Assembly (NCBI GenBank): GCA_009741485.1
Contig: CM019218.1
Span: forward strand, 50,195,183-50,259,182
Source: Malurus cyaneus samueli
Lineage: Eukaryota; Chordata; Aves; Passeriformes; Maluridae
Direction of reading: 5' to 3'
Length of the DNA stretch: 64,000 nt
Below are positions 1 to 11,291 of the stretch, one piece after another. The notes beneath the pieces were generated by a model, which ran no database searches, was not told the origin of the DNA, and saw only the letters and a program-made list of their open reading frames with translations. The translations under genes and the position numbers were made by a program. How positions within the stretch are numbered: position 1 is the stretch's first letter; every line of letters begins with the position of its first letter.

Positions 1-660
1 CCCACTAATTCCAGGCAGGAACCACTGCAAATCCCACAGAGCCAACCCATGCCCTCCATGGGCTTCCATTCCTCAAGAGCACAGAGTGAGTTTTGTTTTC
101 TCCACGACTGCATTATATAAAGCTGCTGCTGGCAATATCAAAACATATTAAAAGTTTAACTAAGACAATGTGTTTGAGAAGAATTTGCTTTCTTTGGAGC
201 TGGAATGTCCCCATAAAAAGGCATGATCTGCACGAGAGAGAGCTGTCCAATGATCTGCAAACGCTGCCTCGTGTCCTGGAGTAAACCCTGCTTTCCTCAA
301 ACCCAAATTGGTTTGGATTCCCTCTGTGCATGCAAAGAGCACTTTTCAACTCGTGCTGCAGCTGCATGGCTGAAAGCTGCACTTGGGGAGGTGTGTGGCT
401 GATTTTCACGGGTGGATTTTCACATCACAGCACTCCAGGTGTGCTGAAAATACCACAGAGGCTCTGCAGGACACTCCTGGGAGGGAACCACGAAAGAGTC
501 CCTGAAAAGCAGAGCTGTTCCTGTTTGCAAGGCTGGATCCACTACAATAATTTGGCAAAAATCGTGAGAGGCTATTTTCCTTATCCCAATGTTTTCCCTT
601 TCCTACAAGCCCATTGAAAACACTATTCCATTAGTTATTCCATTCAAAAGGCTATTATAC

Positions 661-720
661 CATGGAAAACACTATTATTCCATGGAAAACACCATTATTC
701 CATGGAAAACACCATTATTC
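661..720. repeat. 20-bp tandem repeat, three units
   Basis: Three consecutive near-identical units of CATGGAAAACACCATTATTC. Degenerate relatives (CATTGAAAAC, CATTCAAAAG) continue upstream to about 610, so the array was once longer or is expanding from a degenerate seed. Confidence 0.85.
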
Positions 721-1615
721 CATCTGTTCCTGCTGCTTCCTTGGGCCTCCTCCCCATCTCTCCTGGTCTCTCTCACCACCTCCTCTCATCCCTGCATCCC
801 TCCCACATCAGCTGTTCCCCCGTTTCTCCTCAAATCTTTATCTTCTCCCATCTCCCCCATCTCCCTGTGGTCCGAGGAACAGAAAAGCCCAGCACACACC
901 AAAGTGATTTGCTTTTGTGCTGAGAATTGGTGGATTTTATTTTGCAGACTTTACCCAGCAGCCCAAAGCTGGAGATCATGGCGAAGACAAGACAAAATCT
1001 GAATTATTGAAATAAAAACCTGGTGGGTGTGTGTGTTACAGCCCTACCAGGGGATCATCCAGGCCTAGTTTGCCTCAGAGCAGAACTGAAAAACTTAATG
1101 TTCATTCCGTTTTTCACTCAGAATTCTCCCAGGCAGAATTTTTCCAGTTTTCCCACAGAACAACTGGACACACCTGAGCATTCCCCACACCAGCTCGGCC
1201 CAAAAGCAGCTCTGGCCTGGAGTTCTGCAGAAAACAAGAGTAAGAAACAGGGCAAAGAAAAGTGCAAAGCAATTCAGTATGGATGTGCCCTCCCAGTTTA
1301 CTGCCTTTTTTAGTAGTAAAAACAAGTTGTAACATTGGCAGCGAGCCCCAGTGTTTTACACTTTCATTATCTCCATTGTTATACAATACAGAGCTGGGGC
1401 CTGCAAGATGAGGGTGATATTGGATATTTTCAGAGCGTTGCTTTAAATGTGATCATTTGTGTTTTCAGCCTTCCCCAAAGCCTTTTTTAAGGTTTATCAA
1501 TAAAGATGAGCAGGTACTGGGCAGAGAGGTGATGAAGAGCAAATCCATCCTTTGAGTGTAGGCTCCCTCCAATTGGGCACTTTTTCCAACTCTTTTCAAA
1601 TATCTCACCCCCAAC

Positions 1616-1752
1616 AGAATCATAAAATCATGGAATTGTTTGGGTTGGAAGGGATCTTAAAGCTCATCTTGTTCCACACCTTCCACAATCCCAGGTTGCT
1701 CCCAGCCCTGTCCACCCTGGCCTTGAACATTTCCAGGGATGGGACAAATTGT
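1616..1752 (-). mobile_element. CR1 LINE 3'-end fragment
   Basis: Reads AATCATAAAATCATGG then GGGTTGGAAGGGATCTTAAAG, the reverse complement of a CR1 3' terminus, followed by GTTGCTCCCAGCCC and CTTGAACATTTCCAGGGATG. Homology fades after about 1,752, a typical 5' truncation. Confidence 0.85.
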
Positions 1753-2194
1753 CAAATTCACATCACTCTGAGATGGATGTTAAGTCTGAATTCCAGATTT
1801 CAGAACAGAAATCCCTCTCCAGCCCTTGTACCTGCCCTGGCAGTGCTGAAGGGGTGACAGCTGAGTGCAGGAGCCTGGCTCAGACCCACTCTGGGTGACA
1901 GAACACTGAAAAATGCAGGGACAGCTCTCCTGCTTTAGGATAGCGCTGATATTCTGATCCTTAATGAGAGAAAAGAGGTTTAATCAGTGATGACAGCCTT
2001 AAAAAAATGGGATTCCTCCAAAAGAGACAGAAGCAGCTCCTCTGAGCCAGGTGAGAGGTGCTTGGCAGGCTGGACTCGTGTCCAGGCTGGGGTATGATCC
2101 CCGTGCCTGAGCAAAAACTGCAGCCAGGTTCTGACCTTGCTCCTGTGAAAGAAGAAAAGCTTTTTCAGAATCTGCAGAATTTAAACCAACAGAA

Positions 2195-2390
2195 AACCCC
2201 AGTAAAAATATGAAACAATCTAAAAACATAAAATCGAAAATAAAACTAGAAAACGAAAAAAAATAAACCAACAGAAAAACAGAAAAACAGAAAACAAAAA
2301 ACACAAAAAAAAAACAAAAGCAACCAAACCTAAACAAAACAACAAACAAAAAAAAAAAAAAGAAAAAACCAATAAAACCAGGAAAAAAAC
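2195..2390. repeat. A-rich low-complexity tract
   Basis: Almost only A with scattered C, G and T (ACAGAAAA and AACAAAAC variants), including long A runs near 2,347-2,361. On the opposite strand it yields spurious Phe-rich reading frames. Confidence 0.9.
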
Positions 2391-3394
2391 AGGATCAGTC
2401 TGACAAAGCAAAGCACTGCTCGTTTCCATGAATAAAATCCAGTGCAGAACAGAGACATTTCACACCAAACTGGAGTGAGTGTGGTCTCCAGGTCTGGGCT
2501 GCTTCTCTTGATCAGGTCAAACCAGCCCGTGTGTCCCCACGCAGGGGAGGCCTCTTCAAGCACATTTTCTTTCTTAATTAAAAGAACATTTGGAAATCAC
2601 AATTGGCCTGTGACAAGAACAAAGGACAGCACGGCAGCTGGAGGGATCAGCTTGCAGGGACTTGCAAGCAGGCACTGAACGAGCTGGAATTCACTCCTGA
2701 GAATGGAAAAGGATTTCTTCACAGGGAGAAGGGGTTTCTTGGGTTTTTTAATGAGCATTTAATGCAGCAGATGGCTTGATGCTGTGCACTTAGGAATGGT
2801 TTTACTGGATATCATTGCTATTTGTGAATGTTTTGGGAATCGCCTGCACAAACCTTGGGGTGCCTCTCTGCACCCACCCCTGAATTCCTGTGCAGCTCCA
2901 GGCTCTGGAAAGGCAAAGGGAGTCAGAAAAGGCTCTCAGAAGGGTTTGTAAAGAGAATTTAAGGGTTGAAACAGCTGCCTCAGAGGCTGTGACTCCTTGG
3001 GCTGGGAGGAGGTGGGGCAGGACACAGGGAAGGTTTGGAGTGGTGAAGGTGCTGGAGAAGGTGGGGATGGAGCTGCTGCTCCTCAGCCCTGACCCCGCCG
3101 AAACCTGGGGAGCAGCTCAGAACATGCAGGAGAGCTTTAAAGAGACTTAGGGAACTTCTGGGTGCTGCTGCCAGAAAAGGTTTGGGAGCAAACAGCGCCT
3201 GCAGGCAGACAGGCTCATGGGCAACAGGTTCATCCAGACAGAAATGGAATCAGGGCAGGGCTGGGCCCTCTCCATCTCCTGCCATGACTGTGAGCAAATT
3301 TCATCTCCTGCTGTCACTGCTGGGGACAAAGTGCATTGCTTTAGTCATTTAAATCTGCTGTAGTCACTAAATACATTTTTCTGTCCCTAAAGAA

Positions 3395-3437
3395 ATAGCA
3401 GGAGTAGTAATACTAATAAACACTAATAAATAAATAA

Positions 3438-3474
<37 letters not shown>

Positions 3475-3915
3475 AGCTAGTAATAGCAATTGTAATAGTA
3501 ATATAAATGTTAATATTAATATAGATAGATATAGCTATAAATATATAGGTATAGATATATAGCTATAGTATAATAATAATTTAATAATATAATAGTAATA
3601 GATTAGTAATAGAATAGTAAGTATGTATATACAAACATATACACATCATAAACACACACATACACATACACATAATTATATAACATATAAATAGTAATAG
3701 TACAGTAATGATAATAGTAATAGTAGCATAAATGTTAAATATAAATTATATGATATAAGTAAAATAAAAAAATAAAAATAATAAATATATATAAATACAA
3801 ATATAAATAAAATATATAAATATATATACATATGCATATAACCATACATATTATGCAATAATAATAATAATAATAGCAGCAATAAGAATAGCAATAATAA
3901 TAATAAATCCAAGCA
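3395..3915. repeat. AT-rich microsatellite block
   Basis: About 500 bp of AT-rich simple sequence: TAAA units, a (CATATA)n run at about 3,440-3,473, TATAGA/TAATAG variants, a short CA-rich run near 3,650, and ATA trinucleotides at 3,858-3,905. Tyr/Ile/Leu-rich frames here are artefacts. Confidence 0.9.
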
Positions 3916-5335
3916 AAACCCCAACCCAAGCCACCCCAGTACATTTCCCACAGAACACAGACCCACAGAGCTCACTCTTGCAGGCGTTGGTATGCAAAGA
4001 GTGAGTAACAGTCCTGGTTTTAATTACTGCCCTGCAACAGTGCTGGGAGTGGAGAGCCATGTTTTACAGCAATTCCTAAATGTGCTCCTTCTTGGAAACA
4101 CGGGGAAGGGCCAGCCAGGGAGAATCCTGCAGATGGGATTCTTTTTCAAAGTTGGAATTCAACCTAAGGAAATTAAATCTTGAATGACTGGGGGGCAATC
4201 TGGGGCTCTCCCTGAAGTGTGGCCTCTCTCCTGTTCACTGATTTATGGTGAAGCACAGGTAGCTGGAAAACTTTCACAGGGCAGAAATATTTGAAGGAAT
4301 TGGCTGATTTATGGTAAATTCTGTCCTGATAGCAGAGCTTGGACAAATCCTGGATGAACTTTAAAGCAGCCAGGTAATTCCTGTTATCACAGAGTAATTG
4401 CTAACTCTGCCAAATTACCTTTTTTTACCTCAACTCCACAGCTTGGTGACATTTTGCGAGATAATATTTCAGTCTCCTCTCCACAAATATTCTCTTAAAA
4501 ACTTCCAGCAAAACCGGTGCTTGAGAAGGAAGCTTTAAGCAGAGTTTATAAAAAAACACCATGTTCAGACCAAAGAGCAGGAAAGGGGATTTCATGAAAA
4601 GCCTCATTTTACCCTTACAAAAATTATATCCCAGCAACTCAAATGCTAAAATGTTTGTCCCAGTGCCTCCACAAGATCTGAGCAACAAAGCAACATTGAG
4701 AGCACTGAGTTCTCTCGTGGGGTCTGTTCTACAACAGGAGGTCAAGGGACACCCTGGGATGATTTGGGGGGCTCTGAAAAAGCAGAGATTTCTGCTTTTT
4801 GGCCCCGTGGCTGTGGTTCCTGTGGTGCTGTGTGATTGAAGCTGCTGTTCAGAGCCATAAAAGCATCCCTGGAGAATCAGCACAACCTGCCCCTGGTGGC
4901 ACTGATCCCATAGCTGCGCCCCAGGGCTGCTGCACGGGAGGATCCAGTCCCAAAATGACCCAAAATTGTGCTGTGATCATGTGTGATCTGCCCACTAACA
5001 GGGCAAAAAGGATCAGATTTTAATGCTCAGATAGGAAATCCCTCAAGCAGCTGCCAACTGCCAGAGGTCACGAGCAAAGCGTGGTCCTGCAGCAAATTAT
5101 CCCCGTTCTGTCAGCGTGGGCTGTGCCCGTGTGATGGGGCTGGGCTGGGGTGGGAGAGCAGTGGGGAGCAAGGAGGGAGAGCACCAGGCTCATTTCATCC
5201 ATCAGAGCTGAAGGAATCCCACATTCCCCCTCTCCAGGCCAGAGATGATGCTCCTCTCTGCCCCCAAATCCTCTGCAGCAGGGAGAGGAGAGATGTTAAA
5301 ACCATGGATTCCTAGGGAATCTGGAATATGGGTCC

Positions 5336-5701
5336 TGTCACTGAAACTGTAGGAAAAACAAAAATCTCTAACAACATTTTTAATATTAGAGTCAAGGCAT
5401 TCTTATTTTTGGTCAGGATGTTGTTTGGCCAGGCAAAAATCATTTCATCCACACACAGCACGGGTGTGCAGACAAAATCATTCCAGAACACATAAATTTC
5501 ACAAGATTTTCCTCCAAATTCCTACAGTCAAAACCAGAGAAACATTGGTTAATGTCATTGGCCCAAATTTGTCATTTCATATGTGTTCCTATTATCTGGA
5601 TTTCTTCATCTCTGATGTTAATTATGTCCTTCTTATCTTTCTTTTCCCAGACCAGGTGCCTCTGACTATAAAAAATTTTTAAACTGGTGTATTTTCCAAC
5701 A
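5336..5701 (-). mobile_element. Solo LTR, copy A (internally deleted)
   Basis: Bounded by TGTCACTG at 5,336 and CCAACA at 5,701, with GTCC directly outside both ends as a 4-bp target-site duplication. It aligns by eye with 44,514-45,124 over both ends but lacks about 225 bp near the 5,680 side. Read on the minus strand it starts TGTTGG..., ends TGACA and has AATAAG where the other copies have AATAAA. No internal retroviral genes adjoin it. The family is not one I can name. Confidence 0.7.
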
Positions 5702-5812
5702 GTCCCAGTGTCCAGCAGCAGGAGGCACATCCAGACCTCCCCCAGGACACTCCCATTTTATGCTGAATTGGGTGAGTGAGTCCTTGAGCTGCTGAGCTTC
5801 ACTGGCAGTGCT

Positions 5813-5876
5813 GGCACCCCCCAAAAAAGGCACACCCCAAAAAGGGCACCCCAAAAAAGGGCACTCCCAAAACAGG
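5813..5876. repeat. Short tandem repeat, about 16-bp unit
   Basis: Four units of the type GGCACCCCAAAAAAGG with small length changes. Confidence 0.85.
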
Positions 5877-5909
5877 ACCCTTCTGCCAGCCTGTGGGTGT
5901 GTTCTATGG

Positions 5910-5960
5910 GGTTGTTTTTGTTGTTTTTGTTTTTTTTTTGTTGTTGTTTTTGGTTTTTTT

Positions 5961-5996
<36 letters not shown>
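5910..5996. repeat. T-rich tract ending in T34
   Basis: GTTTTT/GTTGTT units followed by 34 uninterrupted T residues at 5,963-5,996, directly before partial LTR copy C. Confidence 0.9.
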
Positions 5997-5997
<1 letters not shown>

Positions 5998-6004
5998 TTC
6001 TTTG

Positions 6005-6188
6005 GATGGACTGTATAAGTTGAGGAAATCTTGTCAATTTATGTGTCCTGGAATGTTTCTCTGCACCCTGGGCCATGTGGACAAATATTTCTTCTGGACA
6101 CTCTTGGCCAGAAAATAAAGTCTGCCTTAACTCTCTAATATAAAAATGTCATTAGAGAATTTTTGGTTTTCCCACAGTTTTGGTGACA
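6005..6188 (+). mobile_element. Partial LTR, copy C (same family as 5,336 and 44,514)
   Basis: In plus orientation it has CTGTATAAG (TATA-like, 6,014-6,019), ACACATAAATT-type sequence in relatives (here AATTTATGTGTCC), CTTGGCCAGAAAATAAAG with AATAAA at 6,113-6,118, a hairpin at 6,132-6,158, then TTTGGTTTTCCCACAG and the end GGTGACA at 6,188. The 5' part is missing or replaced by the T-rich tract. It lies in inverted orientation to copy A, about 300 bp away. Confidence 0.65.
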
Positions 6189-6659
6189 GGCTAAAGCTGG
6201 CACAGTGTGCACAGCACAGAATGAGGCAAAAACTCAGGGAAGGATGGTTTTTATTGGCTCTTTAAGTGCCCCTGTCAAGGAGATGGATGTGAAAGGTGCA
6301 CCAGAGCAGGTGTTCTCCTTCTAAAAATCCATCAGAGGAGCTCCTGTCCAAGGAGAGTGACCTCAAACAAAATCCACCCTCAGCAAATTCTGACAATGGT
6401 TTTGAAGGAGAATTCAGATTTCTGCCCAAATCTGGCTCAGTCAAGTACAAAAAGCTCAATCCTGGGGAAAAAAAAACCAAAAAAAACTTTGCAGCTACTG
6501 AGCAGAATTTCTTCAAAGTTTGTATTCTCTCACAGAAGAGCATGGAATAAACATCTGAATGCTGATTCTCAAAATCCTTAGTTCCTCTAATATTTGAAAT
6601 AGCATAGATGCTCTCATTTGATCCTCCCTGCCAGTGAATAGCTGAGCATTAACAACATA

Positions 6660-6907
6660 ATCAGGGAAGGGTTTGGGTTGGAAAGAGCCTTAAAGCTCAT
6701 CCCATTCCACCCCTGCCATGGGCAGGGACACTTCCAATATCCCAGGATGCTCCAAACCCCATCCAGCCTGGCCTTGGACACTGCCAGGGATCCAGGGGCA
6801 GCCACAGCTTCTCTGGACACCCTGTGCCAGGGCCTCCCCACCCTCCCAGGGAACAATTCCTTCCTAATTTCTAATCTAAACCTTCTCTCTCTCAGTTTAA
6901 AGCCATT
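6660..6907 (-). mobile_element. CR1 LINE 3'-end fragment
   Basis: Starts TTTGGGTTGGAAAGAGCC, then GCCATGGGCAGGGACAC, ATCCAGGGGCAGCCACAG and GTGCCAGGGCCTCCCCACC, ending at CAGTTTAAAGCCATT: all reverse-complement CR1 3' sequence. Confidence 0.9.
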
Positions 6908-7695
6908 AATAAAAATATATATTAAAAAAGAACACATTGCACGAAAGCCTGTGCATTCCAGAGAAAAACTGTAGTTGTTGTTGTTATCTTTTCAAACAAC
7001 TGTCAGGCCAAGTCTGTGCTGGGTCTGGAGCAGAATGTGAAGTTTTTCCCAGAGCTCTGTCTGTGTGTCACTGCCACTACAATTATATTCTGTCTCTAAC
7101 AGCACTTGAACCATCACCAGGCATTTTTGCTTTTAGTCAGCTCATTTTGAGATGTTTTCACTCAGAGTCAAAGGGTTTCTTTCTCCTGTGAACCACAGAA
7201 GCAAGCAAAAGAGAAAGAAAGGATGAGTGCACATCACTTCAGCAGCGCAGCACAAATGAGCAGTTGTCTCCCTGTTTGGGTTGGATTGCAGGCGATCGGA
7301 ATTGCATCGTGTCCCCATCGATTTTCCCACATTCCCCATGTGCTATTGACTCAGTTGTTGAAGCCGTGAGGCAGAGACAGTTAAGGAAATATTTACAGGA
7401 GACTGAGTCCTACAGTAAATCAGTAATGAACTTGTTTGTCTGACCCATTTATTCATGACCCATAAGCGAGCTGCTGCTTTTTTCTGGAAGCGTCTCCCCC
7501 ACCCCAAACACCAACGGTGATGCTGCACAAACTGACAGGGGGAAAAACAGACCCTTAAATCCTCCACCAACATTTTCATTTTCTGTAATGAACACAACAA
7601 GAGAATCTGCATTGTGATCATTCCTTCCAACTTCTTGATTAACTTCCCCTCCTGCTTCCTCCAGCTGAGCAGTAAAAGTTGAATATCTCCTATGA

Positions 7696-8084
7696 AACCA
7701 GGCTGGGAGAGCTGGGGGTGCTCACCTGGAGAAGAGAAGGATCCAGGGAGAGCTCAGAGCCCCTTCCAGGGACTGAAGGGGCTCCAGGAGAGCTGGAGAG
7801 GGACAAGGGATGGAGGGACAGGACACAGGGAATGGGGTCACACTGAGAGAGGACAAGGTTAAATGGGATATTGGGAAGGAATTGTTCCCTGTGAGGGTGG
7901 GGAGGCCCTGGCATAGGGTGCCCATGGAAGCTGTGGCTGCCCCATCCCTGGCAGTGTCCAAGGCCAGGCTGGGCAGGATTGGAGCACCCTGGGACAGTGG
8001 AAGGTGTCCCTGCCCATGGGAAGGGTGGGACTGGATGGGATTTAAGGTTCTTTCCCACCCAAACCAGTCTGGGATTCTGTGATC
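7696..8084 (+). mobile_element. CR1 LINE 3' end, about 390 bp
   Basis: Runs from GGCTGGGAGAGCTGGGG through GGGATATTGGGAAGGAATTG and GGAAGGTGTCCCTGCCCATG to the terminus GTCTGGGATTCTGTGATC. One of the more complete 3' ends in the window. Confidence 0.92.
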
Positions 8085-8686
8085 TCTTTCCATTCACTTC
8101 AGCCCTGGGAACAGCTCTCAGACAAGTTTACACAAGTTAACGACGTTCTGCTTCCTGCAAGTTTGAAAGTGTAAAAGAGAAATATTCTTTTTACGTTAAA
8201 CAGACACTGCCTTCCACTCTGAGTGTTTAATCTGAAATGCTTAAAACTCTCCCTCACACTCACATCAAAGCAGCCCCAGGACAGGCAGGAGAAGGGGGTT
8301 ATTTGTGATACATCTTTTTTTCATGTAAAGACTCAGCATTACAAGGAAGTTTTGAATGTAAATAAGTGCCTCTGAAGAAAATAAAACTTGTTAAGCTCAT
8401 CCCAACCCTTTATGCTTTTACGGGATCTCTGAAAACTGTTTGATGTTCTGTGGGTCCCTTTCTCAGTGACCTGACACCTCTCTAAACGCCAAGATTTTAT
8501 GAACAGCAGCTGTACTCGCCCATGTTGCTTCCAAACCCACAAAGATTTCAGAAATAAATGAGGATTCATCAAAAGCAACAATTTTCCTCGAAGGCTGTTG
8601 CTTCTAAACAAAAAAAGCCCACACACTTCTTCCCAAATGCCTTCTCCGAGATTTTCAGCAGCACAGAAGACACCGACTCCAGGAGG

Positions 8687-8848
8687 AATCCATAGAATCC
8701 TGGAATGTTTTGGGTTGGAAGGAACTTTAAAGCTCATCTTGTTCCACCCTCTGCCATGGGCAGGGGCACCTTCCACTGTCCCTGGTTGTTCCAAGCCCCA
8801 TCCAACCCAGTCTTGGACACTTCCAGGGATGGGAGAGCCACAACTCTC
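8687..8848 (-). mobile_element. CR1 LINE 3'-end fragment
   Basis: Begins ATAGAATCCTGGAATG, then TTGGAAGGAACTTTAAAGCTC and GCCATGGGCAGGGGCACC; homology stops after GGGATGGGAGAGCCACAAC. Confidence 0.9.
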
Positions 8849-10919
8849 ATAAAATAAACTCATCCAGAGATCGTGGGAGGCTTCAAATCGTAGTAGAAGC
8901 AGAGAAATAATTGGATGCAGCTCAGCAGAGAGCCAGGATTCCTTCATTCTGTGCTCACAGACTCTTTATCCAGACTGCACAGCACATCCTTCCCTCACTC
9001 AGCCCAGCATTCTGATCCCTCACCTTGCACCAGTGACCTGCCAAAGCAAGAAAACCCTCGGCTCACCGAGGGGGAAATGAAGCAAAGCTTTTTCTCTTTA
9101 AATCTGCAACTCCAAGCACTGCTGGAGGAGAAGGATCCACCTCCTTCACACAAGAGCCCCCTGGGATCAGACATTCCTCCCTGCACCGCTGCCACACCTT
9201 CTCCAAAAGCTGAATTGCTGTTTGTTTGGGTGACATGGGAACGTCAGAAGAAGCAGACAAGCTCCTGCTTCTTCCCAGGGATCCCAGCCTTGCTGCTAAC
9301 ACGAGCTGGGCTGAGCTCAGGAGGGACAAGGATATGGGACAAGGGGAGGATTTCTGCAAGGCAGAAATCAGAGCTGGTGATACAGATTAAGTGCAAACAC
9401 AATGTATTGTTGATTGCCGTGTCCAAATGAGCTTTTGTGACACAGTTTTAAGAAAAAACAGGCAGCTCTTGCCAAGAAATCAACTTAGAGGTGCTCAACA
9501 CAAGCACGCACTAATTTTTAAGTAAAGAAAAGAAAAATCCTGTCATTTTAGAGCTCTCATCTGATGCTGTTTGCTGCAGCCACGATGGGCTCCAAGGTTC
9601 TCTCCAATTTTCCAGCACAAAGTCCTAATCTGAGGATATTCTAATGAAGTGAGACAAATGCTCAGCACAAGCACAGCCTGGCAGTTCTGCCACGGAACCG
9701 GAGGCTCTGCCAAATCCCGAGGTCAGGGTTTACAGAACAACACTTGGAGAAACTCTCTGTGTGTAAATGAAGACACACTTTGGCCTGTGACTGCCACCGT
9801 GTGCAGAAGCGTTTTCCTTGGAGGAAAACAAAGCAATCTGCATAATCCTGGCAAATTGGGAAGGCAAATTCAGCGCTCACAGCCAGCGCTTTGTGCTGCG
9901 ATTTCCTAAAGGATATTCCAGGCAATTCCAACCACGCATCCCCTCCAAGAATCAATCCAACTTTAAGCCCCTTTGGCACTGTGAGGCAGAAATTTAAGGT
10001 TTGTCTGCTGAGCTAATAAAACATGGAGATATGGGGTGCTCCAGGGTCAGAAAGCAGCACATCACTCTGGCAAAGACCGTGATTATCTCACAGGTTCTTT
10101 GCCTCCTTGTTCTTAGTCTTTTCGTAGTGCCTTCCACACATCCTTCCCTTTCCCAAAGGATTTAAGGACCAGTCTCTCCAGCTGGCTGCCCTCTCCTGGA
10201 TGGAATCAAAAAGTGTTTGATTACTTCCACTTAGATAAAATGCAGTGATCTGCTTTTAATTTTTTTCTTTGGGTCTGTATAATCACAAAGGTTCCACTAC
10301 GCCAGAATGAGAACTAGGAAATTCTAAGGGGTTGCTTCATAACCCTTGACAGAGCTGCCAACTTTTCTGAGAGTAGAGCTTTCAGCCAAATTGCCTTTTT
10401 TATAAGTATATTACCAAGTTTTTAATTTTTATATTCCTTCCCGGCATTTATCAGTGCCTAAATCCCGCTGTTGTTCCCCTGTAAATGACTTAATCCTTCC
10501 AGAAAACATTTCCATATCTCTTTGTTGCTCAAGGTAAGCGTGTTAAACGCAGACTATTTGGGCTGGAAGGGTTCTTATATAATCTTTTCCCTCTGCCTCG
10601 AGTCAGGGTCAAATATTTCTTTGCTACTCTCCACCAGTGCTTGGCTGACCCCAGTTAAAGCCAGCTGATAATGGGTTTTTTTTGCAGGGAACCCGCTCTG
10701 CTCCTTCCCCAGTTAACTGTTGGTGTTCCCACAGGTTTGTTTACAGACTCCTGCGATGAGCAAAAAGCCCTGGAGATGATTTTCTAAAGGACCCATTCAT
10801 CAGGGAGCTGGGAGTTTCATTCGGGGAGCCCTCATCTTTAAATTGAGGGCAAGGATTAGGATGCAGAGTGGAGAGCTGAGGACAAAACATCCCTCACAGA
10901 GGGTTTCAGTCGCTGCCAG
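8849..10919. other. Unique sequence upstream of the NGF CpG island
   Basis: No gene or repeat family recognised. The last 700 bases before the island are complex, non-repeat DNA and could contain upstream promoter elements; no specific site is well enough defined to call. Confidence 0.55.
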
Positions 10920-11113
10920 CGGCACCGCGGAGCCGGAGGGTTCTCTGAGCGTTCTGTGAGCGCACTCAGACGACCAGCCGCGCTTTCAAACTTTCACTGC
11001 ACATCTGTGCATCCCTGCCTGGGCTCGGCAGCGAGCCAAGGGCTGAATTCCTGCGAGTCCGTGCAGCTCCCACACGTCCCCAGCGCTAGGACCCAGAGGG
11101 AGCTGGATCGCCG

Positions 11114-11120
11114 TGAGTCA
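11114..11120 (+). promoter_or_regulatory. AP-1 consensus TGAGTCA inside a donor-like site
   Basis: TGAGTCA sits in the CpG island and overlaps the donor-like string GTGAGTCA (11,113-11,120). In mammals an AP-1 element just inside NGF intron 1 mediates Fos/Jun induction, so this is a plausible counterpart. A 7-bp match alone is weak; its position in the island carries the inference. Confidence 0.5.
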
Positions 11121-11171
11121 GAGCGGCGCGGAGCCCTGCGAGCGCTGAATGAGGCTGCACCGGCAGAGGGG

Positions 11172-11177
11172 ATGTGA
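11172..11177 (+). promoter_or_regulatory. Minimal start-stop upstream ORF (ATGTGA)
   Basis: An ATG followed immediately by TGA, inside the longer uORF in another frame. Start-stop elements can stall ribosomes in other genes; any role here is inference and depends on the long exon-1 form. Confidence 0.3.
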
Positions 11178-11291
11178 ATGGCTCTGCGGGCTGGGCACAG
11201 GGGCCAAAGAGCGGGGTGCCACGGAGTCCAGAGCAGCCTGGACACCCCTCGGGAGCAGCAGAGCCCCCGGGCAGCAGCGCTCCGGCTCTGA
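11178..11291 (+). promoter_or_regulatory. Upstream ORF 3 of the NGF leader (37 codons)
   Basis: The ATG at 11,178 directly follows the ATGTGA element and reads 37 codons to TGA at 11,289-11,291, one base before the exon end. It is in frame with NGF across the junction, so this TGA is what closes the NGF frame upstream. Confidence 0.35.

Larger units (their letters stand above)
1..5335. other. 5' intergenic DNA, no gene recognised
   Basis: Apart from the 20-bp repeat, one CR1, the A-rich tract and the AT-rich block, this is unique sequence. The longest frame (minus strand, about 4,425-4,883, 152 codons) has no recognisable domain and crosses no convincing splice sites. Confidence 0.6.

Noticed and set aside
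4425..4883. 152-codon open frame on the - strand
   Set aside because: No recognisable domain, signal peptide or convincing splice context; I could not support it as a gene.
5702..6004. Internal region of a provirus between LTR copies A and C
   Set aside because: The two LTRs are in inverted, not direct, orientation, and the segment is simple repeats with no primer-binding site or coding sequence.
8339..8947. 202-codon open frame on the - strand
   Set aside because: It spans a CR1 fragment and unique DNA; no domain, no conserved pattern.
10956..11112. In-frame NGF extension through exon 1 if the 11,113 donor is used
   Set aside because: The frame is open and joins in phase, but it starts with GTG and has no ATG, so a long precursor of the mammalian type is not supported.
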